From Denitrovibrio sp. (lineage in GTDB: Bacteria; Chrysiogenota; Deferribacteres; Deferribacterales; Geovibrionaceae), in NCBI GenBank assembly GCA_002869185.1, contig PKTN01000005.1:310001-374000 (forward strand): 64,000 nt of DNA, read 5' to 3'. Below the pieces are notes generated by a model. The model had not been told where the DNA came from, searched no databases, and was given only the letters and a program-made list of their open reading frames with translations. The first letter of the stretch is position 1; each line of letters starts with the position of its first letter. Made by a program: the position numbers and the translations under genes. Below, in pieces: positions 33,562 through 41,395 of the stretch.

Positions 33562-33823
33562 AGTGACCTCTTAGTATTATATTATAAATATAGTTGTAGT
33601 AATAATAAGGCATTTGGAAATTGTTGACAAGCGATTTTGATTAAATTTGTCAGTCATTTTAAGATATTTTAAAATGTGTACAAGTCAGGAGATTTATAAA
33701 CAAAGATAACACAATATCTAACTTGATGAAAATTGAATAATAATAACGTGGACAAAATTAAAACTTGTCAACAGTAATAAACACTTTATAATCATAATAC
33801 AGGTTAGCTAGGAAGGCTTTATT
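33562..33823. promoter_or_regulatory. AT-rich dnaN/hfq divergent intergenic region with dyads
   Basis: This 262-base AT-rich gap contains TTGACAAG (near 33623), TTTGTCAG (near 33646) and CTTGTCAA (near 33765), related by inversion, plus ACAAGTCA (near 33680). It also has a perfect dyad CATTTTAA / TTAAAATG (33655-33676). I find no exact DnaA box (TTATCCACA) here. TTATAAACA near 33692 is only one base from TTATNCACA. Promoters for both divergent genes must lie in it. An origin role is possible but not shown. Confidence 0.4.
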
Positions 33824-34339
33824 ATGGAAACTGGATCTACATTTCACGCACAGATAGAATTTGTTTTTATGCATAATGCGAGGACGAAAAAAATTCCTCT
33901 TATGTTTATTATGAAAAATAAAGAGAGATTCAGAGGTCGCGTTAGTGACTTTGACCAGTATCATATTATTATAGATGATGCTGAAGTTAAAATCATGCTA
34001 AATAAAAATGATATTGCTACCGTGGCAGCAGCTAAAACAGTGGTAGATATAGACTTTATATCAAAGATATATTATAGCGCACATCAAGGTAAACACCCAA
34101 GACATACAAGACCGCCTATGCAGGATATTTTCCTGAATGAGGTTCGTAAGTCTAGATCACCTATAGTTAGTTTTCTTATTAATGGTGTCAAAATTAGAGG
34201 AAGTCTAATAGGTTTTGATAACTACACTCTACTAACAGCTTTTGAAGGTAGACAACAGCTAGTTTATAAAAATACTGTTTCTACTGTATTTCCTATATAC
34301 CAGCATGGTGAGATAATAAAGTATGACAATGAGAGATAA
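33824..34339 (+). CDS. hfq: Tandem Hfq-like RNA chaperone (two Sm domains)
   Basis: A 171-residue protein made of two Hfq/Sm-like domains. The C-terminal one (about 99-157) is clear Hfq: MQDIFLNEVRKSRSPIV (proximal-face Gln100, Asp101, Asn105), INGVKIRGSLIGFDNY and LVYKNTVSTVFP (Sm2 motif; YKN rather than the usual YKH). The N-terminal one (about 7-70) follows the same pattern: FVFMHNARTKKIPLMF, ERFRGRVSDFDQYHIII and LNKNDIATV. Hfq normally forms a homohexamer, so a fused form would build its ring from three double units. AGGAAGG precedes the ATG. It is followed by a receiver protein 4 bases later. Confidence 0.85.
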   Translation: METGSTFHAQIEFVFMHNARTKKIPLMFIMKNKERFRGRVSDFDQYHIIIDDAEVKIMLNKNDIATVAAAKTVVDIDFISKIYYSAHQGKHPRHTRPPMQDIFLNEVRKSRSPIVSFLINGVKIRGSLIGFDNYTLLTAFEGRQQLVYKNTVSTVFPIYQHGEIIKYDNER

Positions 34340-34343
34340 AGCA

Positions 34344-34706
34344 ATGGAAGAACTAAAGATACTTGTTGTTGATGATGAAGAGCATACTAGAATGGGTTAT
34401 GCAGAAATACTTAAAATGGGTGGCCACGAAGTAGATATGGCAGAGAATGGTCTAGTCGGTCTTACTAAAGCTGAGATTAAAGATTATGATGTTATAATCA
34501 CTGACCTTCATATGCCTAAAATGAATGGTGTCGAGTTTATTGAAAAATTAAGTAAAAATAATGACAAAGCAAAGAAGATAGTGATTACTGCTTTTGGTTC
34601 ATATAAATCATTTAAAGATACAGCTACACATGGGGCTTGTTTATACCTTAATAAACCAGTTCGTGCTGCTGATCTTGAAAGCGCTATTTACGATGCCTTT
34701 AAATAG
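34344..34706 (+). CDS. Single-domain response regulator (receiver)
   Basis: A 120-residue stand-alone receiver domain with DDEEHTR (acidic pocket), phospho-Asp in VIITDLHMPKMNG, the Thr switch in VITAFGS and Lys in LNKPV. No output domain is present. The sequence is more like NtrC-type receivers than CheY. I chose the ATG at 34344 with GAGAG eight bases upstream. An ATG at 34323 would overlap the Hfq-like gene. It appears cotranscribed with that gene and is closed by a hairpin terminator. Its kinase partner is unknown. The orphan hybrid kinase at 14.3-16.6 kb is one candidate. Confidence 0.85.
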   Translation: MEELKILVVDDEEHTRMGYAEILKMGGHEVDMAENGLVGLTKAEIKDYDVIITDLHMPKMNGVEFIEKLSKNNDKAKKIVITAFGSYKSFKDTATHGACLYLNKPVRAADLESAIYDAFK

Positions 34707-34760
34707 GTTGCACATATAATCTTACTAAAGTTTAAAAATTAAATATGAATATAAAGATAA

Positions 34761-34785
34761 GGCTCACATTTGTGGGTCTTTTTTT
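34761..34785 (+). terminator. Rho-independent terminator after the receiver gene
   Basis: GGCTCACA (34761-34768) pairs with TGTGGGTC (34771-34778), including two G-T pairs, followed by seven Ts. Confidence 0.75.
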
Positions 34786-34859
34786 ATAGGTTCAAATCCA
34801 TAGAGGGACAATATGTGTTGCTAATATTGCACGTATATATAGAAGTAAGTCACAGGTTG

Positions 34860-36530
34860 CTAAACCTGACGTTGGGTTTCAATGAATACTTCATCCTCAT
34901 CTAGATTGATAATATGTTGCTCACCGAATCTCTTTTCAAAGTAAGTTGCTATGTTCCTCTCTTGGAAGAACTGAACAGCATACATACTAGGGTCACCAAA
35001 GAATGTCTTAATCTTCTTTTCATATTTTTTAGGTATAGCAGAAAGTGAAACAAGGTCCTCAGCTAAAGTATTACTATCGGTCAGCGTATAAAAGACTACA
35101 TCGTCGATATTACCAAAAGTTTTTTCTGTGTATGTAATGACCGACCATATAAATGCACGAAGTCTATTTAGGCTATCTAGGGCGTTCTGGTCTATGTAAA
35201 GGTCGCAACCTTGCTTACGATAAATATTGAAACGCCTAACACCATCTTTGGTACTGAGCTTTACGGTAACTTCAAGTGGTAGCTCATCAAGAACATCGAC
35301 TCTATCTCTAAGTTGTAATCTCTTATCAGCAAGACCATTTTTGATTAGTAGTGATGCTGTTCTGAAAAAGACAGGAAAAGATATTGAATCAGGGAGATGG
35401 AAATCATCTTTGATCTTAGTGTCAAGTAGGTCACGGCTGATTGTGATAATAGGGTTTTTTCCTGTTAATTCACTCATACCGAAGAATGAATCACAATCTA
35501 TAAAAGTAGCAGACATATCATGGAGGTTTCCATCATCCATAAAGTGTGCTTTTTCCATGTTATCAAGAGGTATAAGAAGTTTTTTACCTGGAGTTTGGTT
35601 AACAAACCGCATAAACCTAACAAGGTCTCTATGATTATCTTTAGGTTGAAGTATTTCAATTAAGAACTCGCCGAGCTCCATAGATGTATATTTAACAAGT
35701 CCGAACATCTCTTCGCCGTCAAAATATGCACTGTAGAGTATTACAATCACTCTCTCTATATCTTGAAGCTCTATATTATTATGAATAAAATCTGCGATTA
35801 GCTGATTTTCAAGTATGTTCTCTAATCTTTCTGATGTTTTAATCGTTCCATCTTGAACAATGCTTCCTATACCAGCACTGTAGTGATAGTAACGAATGGA
35901 ATCTGGTTGTTGGATAAGGAGAAGCCCGTCATTGCTAAAAGAGGAATCATCTTCATGTGTTTCGTCATATTTGATAATCTCAACAACGTCTTCAGTTTGC
36001 TGACCTACTATCTCTTCAATAGGGCGCTCGTCATAAACTGAATCATCTATTATTATCTCGTCACTAAAATCTTCAATAACTTCTGGTTCTGAAGGCTTAA
36101 CATTCTCTTGTTTTTCAGCTTCCTGAATAAACATATCAGTAGTAAGAAAACTCTTAAATTCGTTCTCTTCAACCTCTCCACTATCTTTAACGATCTTCAT
36201 GCTGACTATTCCAGGGTTTACATTTTCCCTTTTTACAGCCTCATGTGTATCGACAGAAATGTTTGATTTAATACTGTATTGGCAAGCGAGTCTAATCCCA
36301 CTATCAAGGCTTTGATCTGCTAGAACGAGTCGTTCTTTCTTTGTGGGTTTGTTGATAGATTTACCAGAAATCTTAACTTTACATTTTCCGCACTGACCGC
36401 TTCCGTCACAAAGCTTTCTATCTATAAGGTCATGCTCACGAAGAAGTTGATACAAATTAGTACCACTCTTTGTTTCGAGAACATTACCACTACTTACTAC
36501 AGTTACAGTGAATTTTTTTGAACCAAACAT
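34860..36530 (-). CDS. [2Fe-2S] ferredoxin-domain protein of unknown function
   Basis: A 556-residue protein. Residues 1-95 are a [2Fe-2S] ferredoxin with cysteines at 41, 47, 50 and 83 (CDGSGQCGKC, then LACQ), the spacing seen in corrinoid-protein activators (RACo family). Then comes an acidic linker (about 110-200) and a region of about 350 residues that I do not recognise. It has a pattern faintly like the RACo ATPase-like fold (AGIGSIVQDGTI, QDIERVIVILYSAYFDG), but no DIGTTT-type phosphate motif is visible. It is the last gene of the flagellar/chemotaxis run, after mscS. A reductive activator role is a guess. Confidence 0.6.
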   Translation of the reverse strand: MFGSKKFTVTVVSSGNVLETKSGTNLYQLLREHDLIDRKLCDGSGQCGKCKVKISGKSINKPTKKERLVLADQSLDSGIRLACQYSIKSNISVDTHEAVKRENVNPGIVSMKIVKDSGEVEENEFKSFLTTDMFIQEAEKQENVKPSEPEVIEDFSDEIIIDDSVYDERPIEEIVGQQTEDVVEIIKYDETHEDDSSFSNDGLLLIQQPDSIRYYHYSAGIGSIVQDGTIKTSERLENILENQLIADFIHNNIELQDIERVIVILYSAYFDGEEMFGLVKYTSMELGEFLIEILQPKDNHRDLVRFMRFVNQTPGKKLLIPLDNMEKAHFMDDGNLHDMSATFIDCDSFFGMSELTGKNPIITISRDLLDTKIKDDFHLPDSISFPVFFRTASLLIKNGLADKRLQLRDRVDVLDELPLEVTVKLSTKDGVRRFNIYRKQGCDLYIDQNALDSLNRLRAFIWSVITYTEKTFGNIDDVVFYTLTDSNTLAEDLVSLSAIPKKYEKKIKTFFGDPSMYAVQFFQERNIATYFEKRFGEQHIINLDEDEVFIETQRQV

Positions 36531-36575
36531 TATTTATTCTCCAAAGATATTCAAAGGTACTAATCGGAAGAAATA

Positions 36576-37763
36576 TTAAGAACTTGATAGCAGTTTTTGC
36601 ATATCTGTACCTGCAGGATGCTGGAAAATAGCCAAATCGAACTCATTCACAGCAGCAAGAAGGTGATCAAATATATCAGCCTGAATATCTTCATAGACTA
36701 TCCAGTTGGTATCATTAGTGAAAACATATATTTCAATAGGAAGTCCATCAGGTCCAGAGGGGAGTTGGCGAACTAAAAGAGTCATATCCTTTCTGATTTT
36801 TGGGTGATTCTTTAAGTACTCACGTATATAAGCACGGAATGTTCCGAGGTTAGTAAGTTTTCTGCGGTTTATGTCGCTCTGATTGCCAGTATCTATGTCT
36901 TCTGTTAGTTTTGAGTCGATGTATGGCTGAAGAATTTTAATATTTTTATATTTAGTAATGTCATCAGTTTTTAAGAATTTAATAGAGGCTTGATTTAGAT
37001 AGATAGAACGCTTGATACGTCTACCACCAGCCTCTGTCATGCCTCTCCAGTTTTTGAATGATCCGTCAAGTAGCTTACTGGTTGGGATAGAGACAATAGT
37101 TTTATCAAAATTTTGAACTGTAACAGTATATAAGGCAATGTCTATAACGTCGCCATCAGCACCAAACTGTGGAACCTCTATCCAATCACCCTTATGTATT
37201 AAGTCTGTAAACATTATCTGCATGCCAGCTATAAAAGAGAGAATGGTATCTTTGAATACAAATAACAAGACTGCTGTCATTGCACCAAGACCACTCAGAA
37301 CACCTAGCGGTGACTTGCCAACAGCCATATACACAGAGGCGATACTGCCTAGAAATCCGATAATAACCTGTATAAGCTGAAGGTACCCTTTGATAGGTCT
37401 TCTGTTTGAAATATCAAATGAGTTGTATATTGTGTTGATAACTGTAAAAAAACGTATAATAAATATCGTAATATTAAAAGCAATGAAAGCTGAAATTATT
37501 TGGTGTATTTCGTTTGGTATCTTGAGGATCTCTTCAGCATAGATGATAACCAAAGCGGGGGCTATAAGGGCAAGTTGTCCAAATATTTTAGAGTCTAAAA
37601 GGTGATCATCCAGTTTATTCTTTGTTTTTTTGAAAAAACTGTGGATAAGTTTAATAATGACTTTTTTTACGATGAAATAACTGAGTATCGCCACTACAAA
37701 AGTAAGAGAGTATTCTGATGAATCCAAAAAGAATTGTTTTATTGTATCGATGTTTAACTGCAT
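36576..37763 (-). CDS. MscS-family mechanosensitive channel (YbdG-like)
   Basis: A 395-residue membrane protein. The first half has about five hydrophobic segments (around 18-35, 60-78, 88-108, 128-146, 150-180). The pore helix and beta domain carry MscS features (LLFVFKDTILSFIAGMQIMFTDLIHKGDWIEV, VSIPTSKLLDGSFKNW). RGMTEAGGRRIKRSI is close to the YbdG/MscM subgroup, which gives small osmotic-shock conductances. It overlaps the stop of the FliK-like gene by one base, so it is in the same transcript as flagellar genes. Confidence 0.85.
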   Translation of the reverse strand: MQLNIDTIKQFFLDSSEYSLTFVVAILSYFIVKKVIIKLIHSFFKKTKNKLDDHLLDSKIFGQLALIAPALVIIYAEEILKIPNEIHQIISAFIAFNITIFIIRFFTVINTIYNSFDISNRRPIKGYLQLIQVIIGFLGSIASVYMAVGKSPLGVLSGLGAMTAVLLFVFKDTILSFIAGMQIMFTDLIHKGDWIEVPQFGADGDVIDIALYTVTVQNFDKTIVSIPTSKLLDGSFKNWRGMTEAGGRRIKRSIYLNQASIKFLKTDDITKYKNIKILQPYIDSKLTEDIDTGNQSDINRRKLTNLGTFRAYIREYLKNHPKIRKDMTLLVRQLPSGPDGLPIEIYVFTNDTNWIVYEDIQADIFDHLLAAVNEFDLAIFQHPAGTDMQKLLSSS

Positions 37764-38884
37764 TAAATGATTACCTCAAAGTTTCCCATATTAAATGTAA
37801 TATCTTTTTTTATATCCATAGTTTCAAGATCTTTCTTGTTGAATTCGTACCAATGTATTCTTGTATTATCTAACTCTACATCCTTTAGCATGTCAGAGAT
37901 ATCCTTCTCTGTTTTGATCATTACATCATGATGGTTATTAAATGATCTAATTATAATGAATGTATCACCAAGTTGTGAGAATTTAGTTGAGAGATAAAGG
38001 GTGTTTTGTCCTTTTTCGCCTTTTTTCATTCGCATGTATGTGTCATCAATACTTTCATCCTGAGTTTTAAGAAAGGAGATGAGCCCACCAGCAAGTAACA
38101 TGTTTGATACTTGCATTTTTGTAATGCCATCTTTAGCCGAGTTGTCTGAGTTTGCGTAAGCTCGTAGCTTCTCGTCACCAGACATATTTTCATCATTAAG
38201 TAGTTTGTTCTCCATAAAAAGACCAGAATTCTTAATTGCTGTTTTAAGAGATTCTGGTGTTATGTTAGCTATATCTAGTTTTTGAAATTTCCCAAAAGCT
38301 TTCATAAGTTTTTCTATGTCGAATGAGCCTACTTCTTGTTTAATGTAGTTTGGATTAAGGTTTTGAATAGGTAGCTTATCTGAGACAAGCTCGATTATGC
38401 CGTCAGTTTTTGTAATCTCTGCTGAGAGATTTTTAAGAAGCTGAGGATCAATTTTCACTTCAAAAAGGTTATTTTTAATTGCTACAAGGGTATTTCCATT
38501 GTCTAAAGTTTTGAGGATTTGGATATTAACCTTTTCGCCCACCTTCGCATCTATAGTCCCTTGGGGTATCTGAAATAAGAGCTTCTGTTGTCCAGAAGGG
38601 GTTGTTTGAGTGGTCACCTGCATAGGGTTAGAGCTATTTTCAGCCTTTGGTATAAATCTAAGCTGAAGGCTACCTGTATCTGACTTGGTTACCTCTGCAC
38701 GTATAGTTTGCGACTGTGGTTCAAAGTCTAATCTAGCGGAGAATGATTTTCCCTTAAGGTTTATGAGATATAGACCGTTGTCCATTTTGCGAACAACGTT
38801 TAGGTTTAATCTTTCACCATCTTTGAAAGATATTTCACCCTTATCTGCGAGATTTTGAAGCCCTTCAGGCCAAAAGACATTCAT
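37763..38884 (-). CDS. FliK-like protein (possible hook-length control)
   Basis: A 373-residue soluble protein with two repeats of a small beta module (GERLNLNVVRKMDNGLYLINL; GEKVNIQILKTLDNGNTLVAI), a middle with ITPESLKTAIKNSGLFMENK and a C-terminal domain (LYLSTKFSQLGDTFIIIRSF). The NSGLFxE pattern is typical of FliK-type flagellar proteins, which measure hook length and switch export specificity through FlhB. The gene lies in the flagellar run, which supports that reading, but the match is weak and it lacks the Gln-rich N-terminus common in FliK. Confidence 0.55.
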   Translation of the reverse strand: MNVFWPEGLQNLADKGEISFKDGERLNLNVVRKMDNGLYLINLKGKSFSARLDFEPQSQTIRAEVTKSDTGSLQLRFIPKAENSSNPMQVTTQTTPSGQQKLLFQIPQGTIDAKVGEKVNIQILKTLDNGNTLVAIKNNLFEVKIDPQLLKNLSAEITKTDGIIELVSDKLPIQNLNPNYIKQEVGSFDIEKLMKAFGKFQKLDIANITPESLKTAIKNSGLFMENKLLNDENMSGDEKLRAYANSDNSAKDGITKMQVSNMLLAGGLISFLKTQDESIDDTYMRMKKGEKGQNTLYLSTKFSQLGDTFIIIRSFNNHHDVMIKTEKDISDMLKDVELDNTRIHWYEFNKKDLETMDIKKDITFNMGNFEVII

Positions 38885-38885
38885 A

Positions 38886-39470
38886 TCAACCCAGGTCCAT
38901 TTGTTTTACGATCAATACCTCTGTTGTTGATATACCAAGCTTTGCAGCAATCTCTAAGTCGTTGTAACCTTGATCAACCATATCTGCAATACGGCTTCTC
39001 ATATTCCCAGCGGGGGAAGTGTTCGTTGGCATAGAATGAGGACGCATGGTCTGTGACGGTGAGTAGGTAGTAGATGAAGTATATGCATCACTTGATGGAG
39101 TGTATGTATCGCTTAGGGGTGCGTATGTATTATTTGGTGGTGAATAAGTGTCACTAGGTTGGGAGTATGTCATATTCAATTCTGGCTCATCCTGTATCGT
39201 CTCAAGTCTTTTGAGTTTATCGTCTAGTAGTGCAGACAGGTCTTCTAGAAGCTCTTCTTTTTTATTAACAGCGTCCTCTAGTTTGTCAGCTACACGTTCG
39301 CTCTCGATGACAAGCTCTCTGAGTTCTTCCATAAATGGATAAAGATCGTTTGGGTTAACGTCAGTAACTTTTTTGTGGAGATTATTGATTTTAGATATAG
39401 CGATAAGAAGGAATATGAACAGTATACAGATTAGTATAAACGCTATTCCAAGCAGAGTTGAAAAATCCAT
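38886..39470 (-). CDS. DUF6115-like membrane-anchored protein with C-terminal helix-turn-helix
   Basis: A 194-residue protein: one transmembrane helix (about 5-27), a coiled coil (about 45-95), a Tyr/Pro/Ser/Thr repeat region (101-140) and a C-terminal helix-turn-helix (SRIADMVDQGYNDLEIAAKLGISTTEV). This plan matches small proteins often found inside flagellar and chemotaxis operons of several phyla. The precise job is unknown. Its start abuts the end of the PilZ-like gene, so the two are coupled. Confidence 0.65.
   Translation of the reverse strand: MDFSTLLGIAFILICILFIFLLIAISKINNLHKKVTDVNPNDLYPFMEELRELVIESERVADKLEDAVNKKEELLEDLSALLDDKLKRLETIQDEPELNMTYSQPSDTYSPPNNTYAPLSDTYTPSSDAYTSSTTYSPSQTMRPHSMPTNTSPAGNMRSRIADMVDQGYNDLEIAAKLGISTTEVLIVKQMDLG
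39051..39170 (-). repeat. Degenerate DTYxP repeats in the DUF6115-like protein
   Basis: About 40 residues made of five to six near-repeats of the form (S/N)DTYxP, for example SDTYSPP, NNTYAPL, SDTYTPS and SDAYTSS. It is a flexible, low-complexity spacer between the coiled coil and the helix-turn-helix, and a likely site of length variation. Confidence 0.7.
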
Positions 39471-40249
39471 TATATCTTATTCCTTTTGAGTTTCTCTCTA
39501 TCCTTTTGAAAGATAAAGTGAATGATTGTTTCTCTTGTGCTCTCATCAATATAGTCAAAATCTGCTTCACAGATACTTCCATTAGGCACTGCTATAATGT
39601 CTCTCACTTTACAAATTGCAGCAAAGTTAAGCCCGAGCCCATTCTTTGGTAAAGCCTGAACATATACGCTATCACCTATAGCGATATCATCCTCTTCATA
39701 TACAAAAGTAATTCCGCCACCACCAAGACTTAGGGTTTTACGTTGCTTTAAACCCTCTATGATATCCTCTTGCTTAATGTTATCAAGTAGCTCATCTAGT
39801 TTAGAGTCAACTTGTAAAAGAAGCTTAAACAAGTATTGGTTGGTTAGGGTTTCATCTGTGATTATCTTTTTTATCTGGGTACCAAGTGAGCTTCTGTGGC
39901 GATTATTAATCTGATCAGCTCTATGTCTTAGGTCTCCAATAGATTCTAATGGTGCATTAACAATGTCTATATAGTTTTTAAACTCTATAAAGTGTGAATC
40001 GTCATTATCAGGCTGTGTGCTTGAGATTAGATTTAGGTTAATAACGTCATCAGTTGCTGATACAAAACTGACTGTAGCAAGGCATGGAGAATTATCAACA
40101 TGCCACTTTAGTTTCATACTTATGGCTGGTTCAATATCTGTTTTATCAAAACCCTGAAGACTGACTTGTAAAGGGTCAGCACAAAGGAGTGTCCCAGAAA
40201 AAATTCTGAAATCTCCAGGGTAATATACAATTAACTTACAGCTTGTCAT
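39470..40249 (-). CDS. PilZ-like protein without the usual c-di-GMP motif
   Basis: A 259-residue protein. Its last third (about 170-255) follows a PilZ-domain pattern, ending CEADFDYIDESTRETIIHFIF and QKDREKLKRNK as in YcgR-like flagellar brakes. The RxxxR and (D/N)xSxxG residues that bind c-di-GMP are not clear. The region reads LKQRKTLSLGGGGITFVY. Binding may therefore be altered or lost. It sits between cheR and FliK-like genes, so a motility role is likely. Confidence 0.6.
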   Translation of the reverse strand: MTSCKLIVYYPGDFRIFSGTLLCADPLQVSLQGFDKTDIEPAISMKLKWHVDNSPCLATVSFVSATDDVINLNLISSTQPDNDDSHFIEFKNYIDIVNAPLESIGDLRHRADQINNRHRSSLGTQIKKIITDETLTNQYLFKLLLQVDSKLDELLDNIKQEDIIEGLKQRKTLSLGGGGITFVYEEDDIAIGDSVYVQALPKNGLGLNFAAICKVRDIIAVPNGSICEADFDYIDESTRETIIHFIFQKDREKLKRNKI

Positions 40250-40551
40250 CTACGCTTCCAGATCAATGATGTGCCCTGTATCTCTTTTTAGTTTTCTAGC
40301 TATTTCTTCTTTACGTTCACGCTTTTTTCTTTCTTCTTCGCGTTTTTTTCTCTCTTCTTTGGGGTCTAAAGTCTTGCTTTCGGTATCTTCAGTCTCTGCT
40401 ACACTATTTGAACGCTTTTCACTTTCAGCTTTCATCTCTTGAGTGAGAACAGCTTGCTTACCATCATTAGCCCTATCTTGGGCTTCAGAAACTTTTTCAG
40501 CAAAATGCGTTTTACTAACGACGTGTTGCAGATCTCTTGGTACTATCCCAT
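40250..40551 (-). CDS. Small charged flagellar-operon protein, start apparently frameshifted
   Basis: The open frame begins directly after the cheR stop (40561) and reads GIVPRDLQHVVSKTHFAEKV through a charged helix rich in Lys, Glu and Arg to GHIIDLEA. This pattern resembles small conserved proteins found in flagellar operons. Yet there is no ATG, GTG or TTG in frame before codon MKAESEK (40435), whose ribosome site is poor. An ATG at 40551 followed by GG is one base out of frame with GIVPRDLQ. Adding one base would give MGIVPRDLQ. I infer a single-base deletion beside the start codon. If 40435 is used the product is only 61 residues. Confidence 0.55.
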
Positions 40552-40561
40552 GTGAATTTAC

Positions 40562-41395
40562 CTAGCCTTTCTTATAGATTATCCCGCCCCCGAAGTTTTC
40601 CATGACAAATTTGTCTGAAATTTTATTCAATGTCTCAGAGTGACCAAGGTACAGCGCACCAGGGACTCCGAGAGATTTATGAAACAACTCAATTACTTTT
40701 GTTTTTGCTGGTATGTCAAAGTAAATAAGAACATTACGGCAAAAAATTATATCAAGCTTACCAACCTTAGAGCTAATCATAGGACTAAGAAGATTACCTT
40801 GGAAAAATTTGATCTTACTCATAATGGTAGGATCTAACTTAAATGTGAACCCATCCTTAGTGAAATACTTTTGCTGGATAGCAGGTGGTACTCCTCTAAA
40901 AGAGATGGTTCTGTATAGTCCCTTTTTAGCAATGTCCAATACTTCAGTATTGATATCTGTAGCAAGGATTTCGATGTTAGCTTTATTAAAAAGCCCCGCT
41001 TCATTAAGAAGTATCGCAAGAGAGTATGGCTCTTCACCTGACGAACAGGCTGCAGACCAGATTCTTATGCTCCTTTTACCTTTAGCTACAAGACTAGGGA
41101 TCACAGTCTTTATCATATGATCCATCTGAGCTCTTTCACGCAAAAAGTATGTCTCATTGATAGTAACCGCATTAAGGAGTACTTCCATCTCTTCACGCTT
41201 TTTAGCATCATATTTGAGATAGTATATATAGTCTTTAAAGCTAGAGAAGTTGAGCTCCTGAAGCCTCTTAGACAGTCGGTTTTCTATCAGATACTTTTTA
41301 CTGTCTGCAAAAGCGATGGCGGCATTTTTGTAGATAATATCTTTAAGTTCTACAAACTCGTCATCCTTTATTTTTATTGTACCTGTACTTATCAT
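40562..41395 (-). CDS. cheR: Chemotaxis protein methyltransferase CheR
   Basis: CheR methylates glutamates of chemoreceptors using S-adenosylmethionine, opposing CheB. The 277-residue protein has the N-terminal helical domain (RLQELNFSSFKDYIYYL), TINETYFLRE, the SAM site WSAACSSGEEPYSLAI, ILATDINTEVL and FCRNVLIYF. Its ATG overlaps the end of the STAS-HEAT gene by 4 bases, so it is coupled to that signalling module. cheB is 11 kb away in the same run. Confidence 0.95.
   Translation of the reverse strand: MISTGTIKIKDDEFVELKDIIYKNAAIAFADSKKYLIENRLSKRLQELNFSSFKDYIYYLKYDAKKREEMEVLLNAVTINETYFLRERAQMDHMIKTVIPSLVAKGKRSIRIWSAACSSGEEPYSLAILLNEAGLFNKANIEILATDINTEVLDIAKKGLYRTISFRGVPPAIQQKYFTKDGFTFKLDPTIMSKIKFFQGNLLSPMISSKVGKLDIIFCRNVLIYFDIPAKTKVIELFHKSLGVPGALYLGHSETLNKISDKFVMENFGGGIIYKKG

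Noticed and set aside
37640..37648. TGTGGATAA, a perfect DnaA box on the minus strand
   Set aside because: It lies inside the mscS coding sequence as a single isolated 9-mer, which is expected by chance in AT-rich DNA of this length.
39051..39170. Tyr/Pro repeats as a CRISPR-like or tandem DNA repeat
   Set aside because: The repeat is at protein level, degenerate in DNA, in frame inside a clear gene and without spacer structure.
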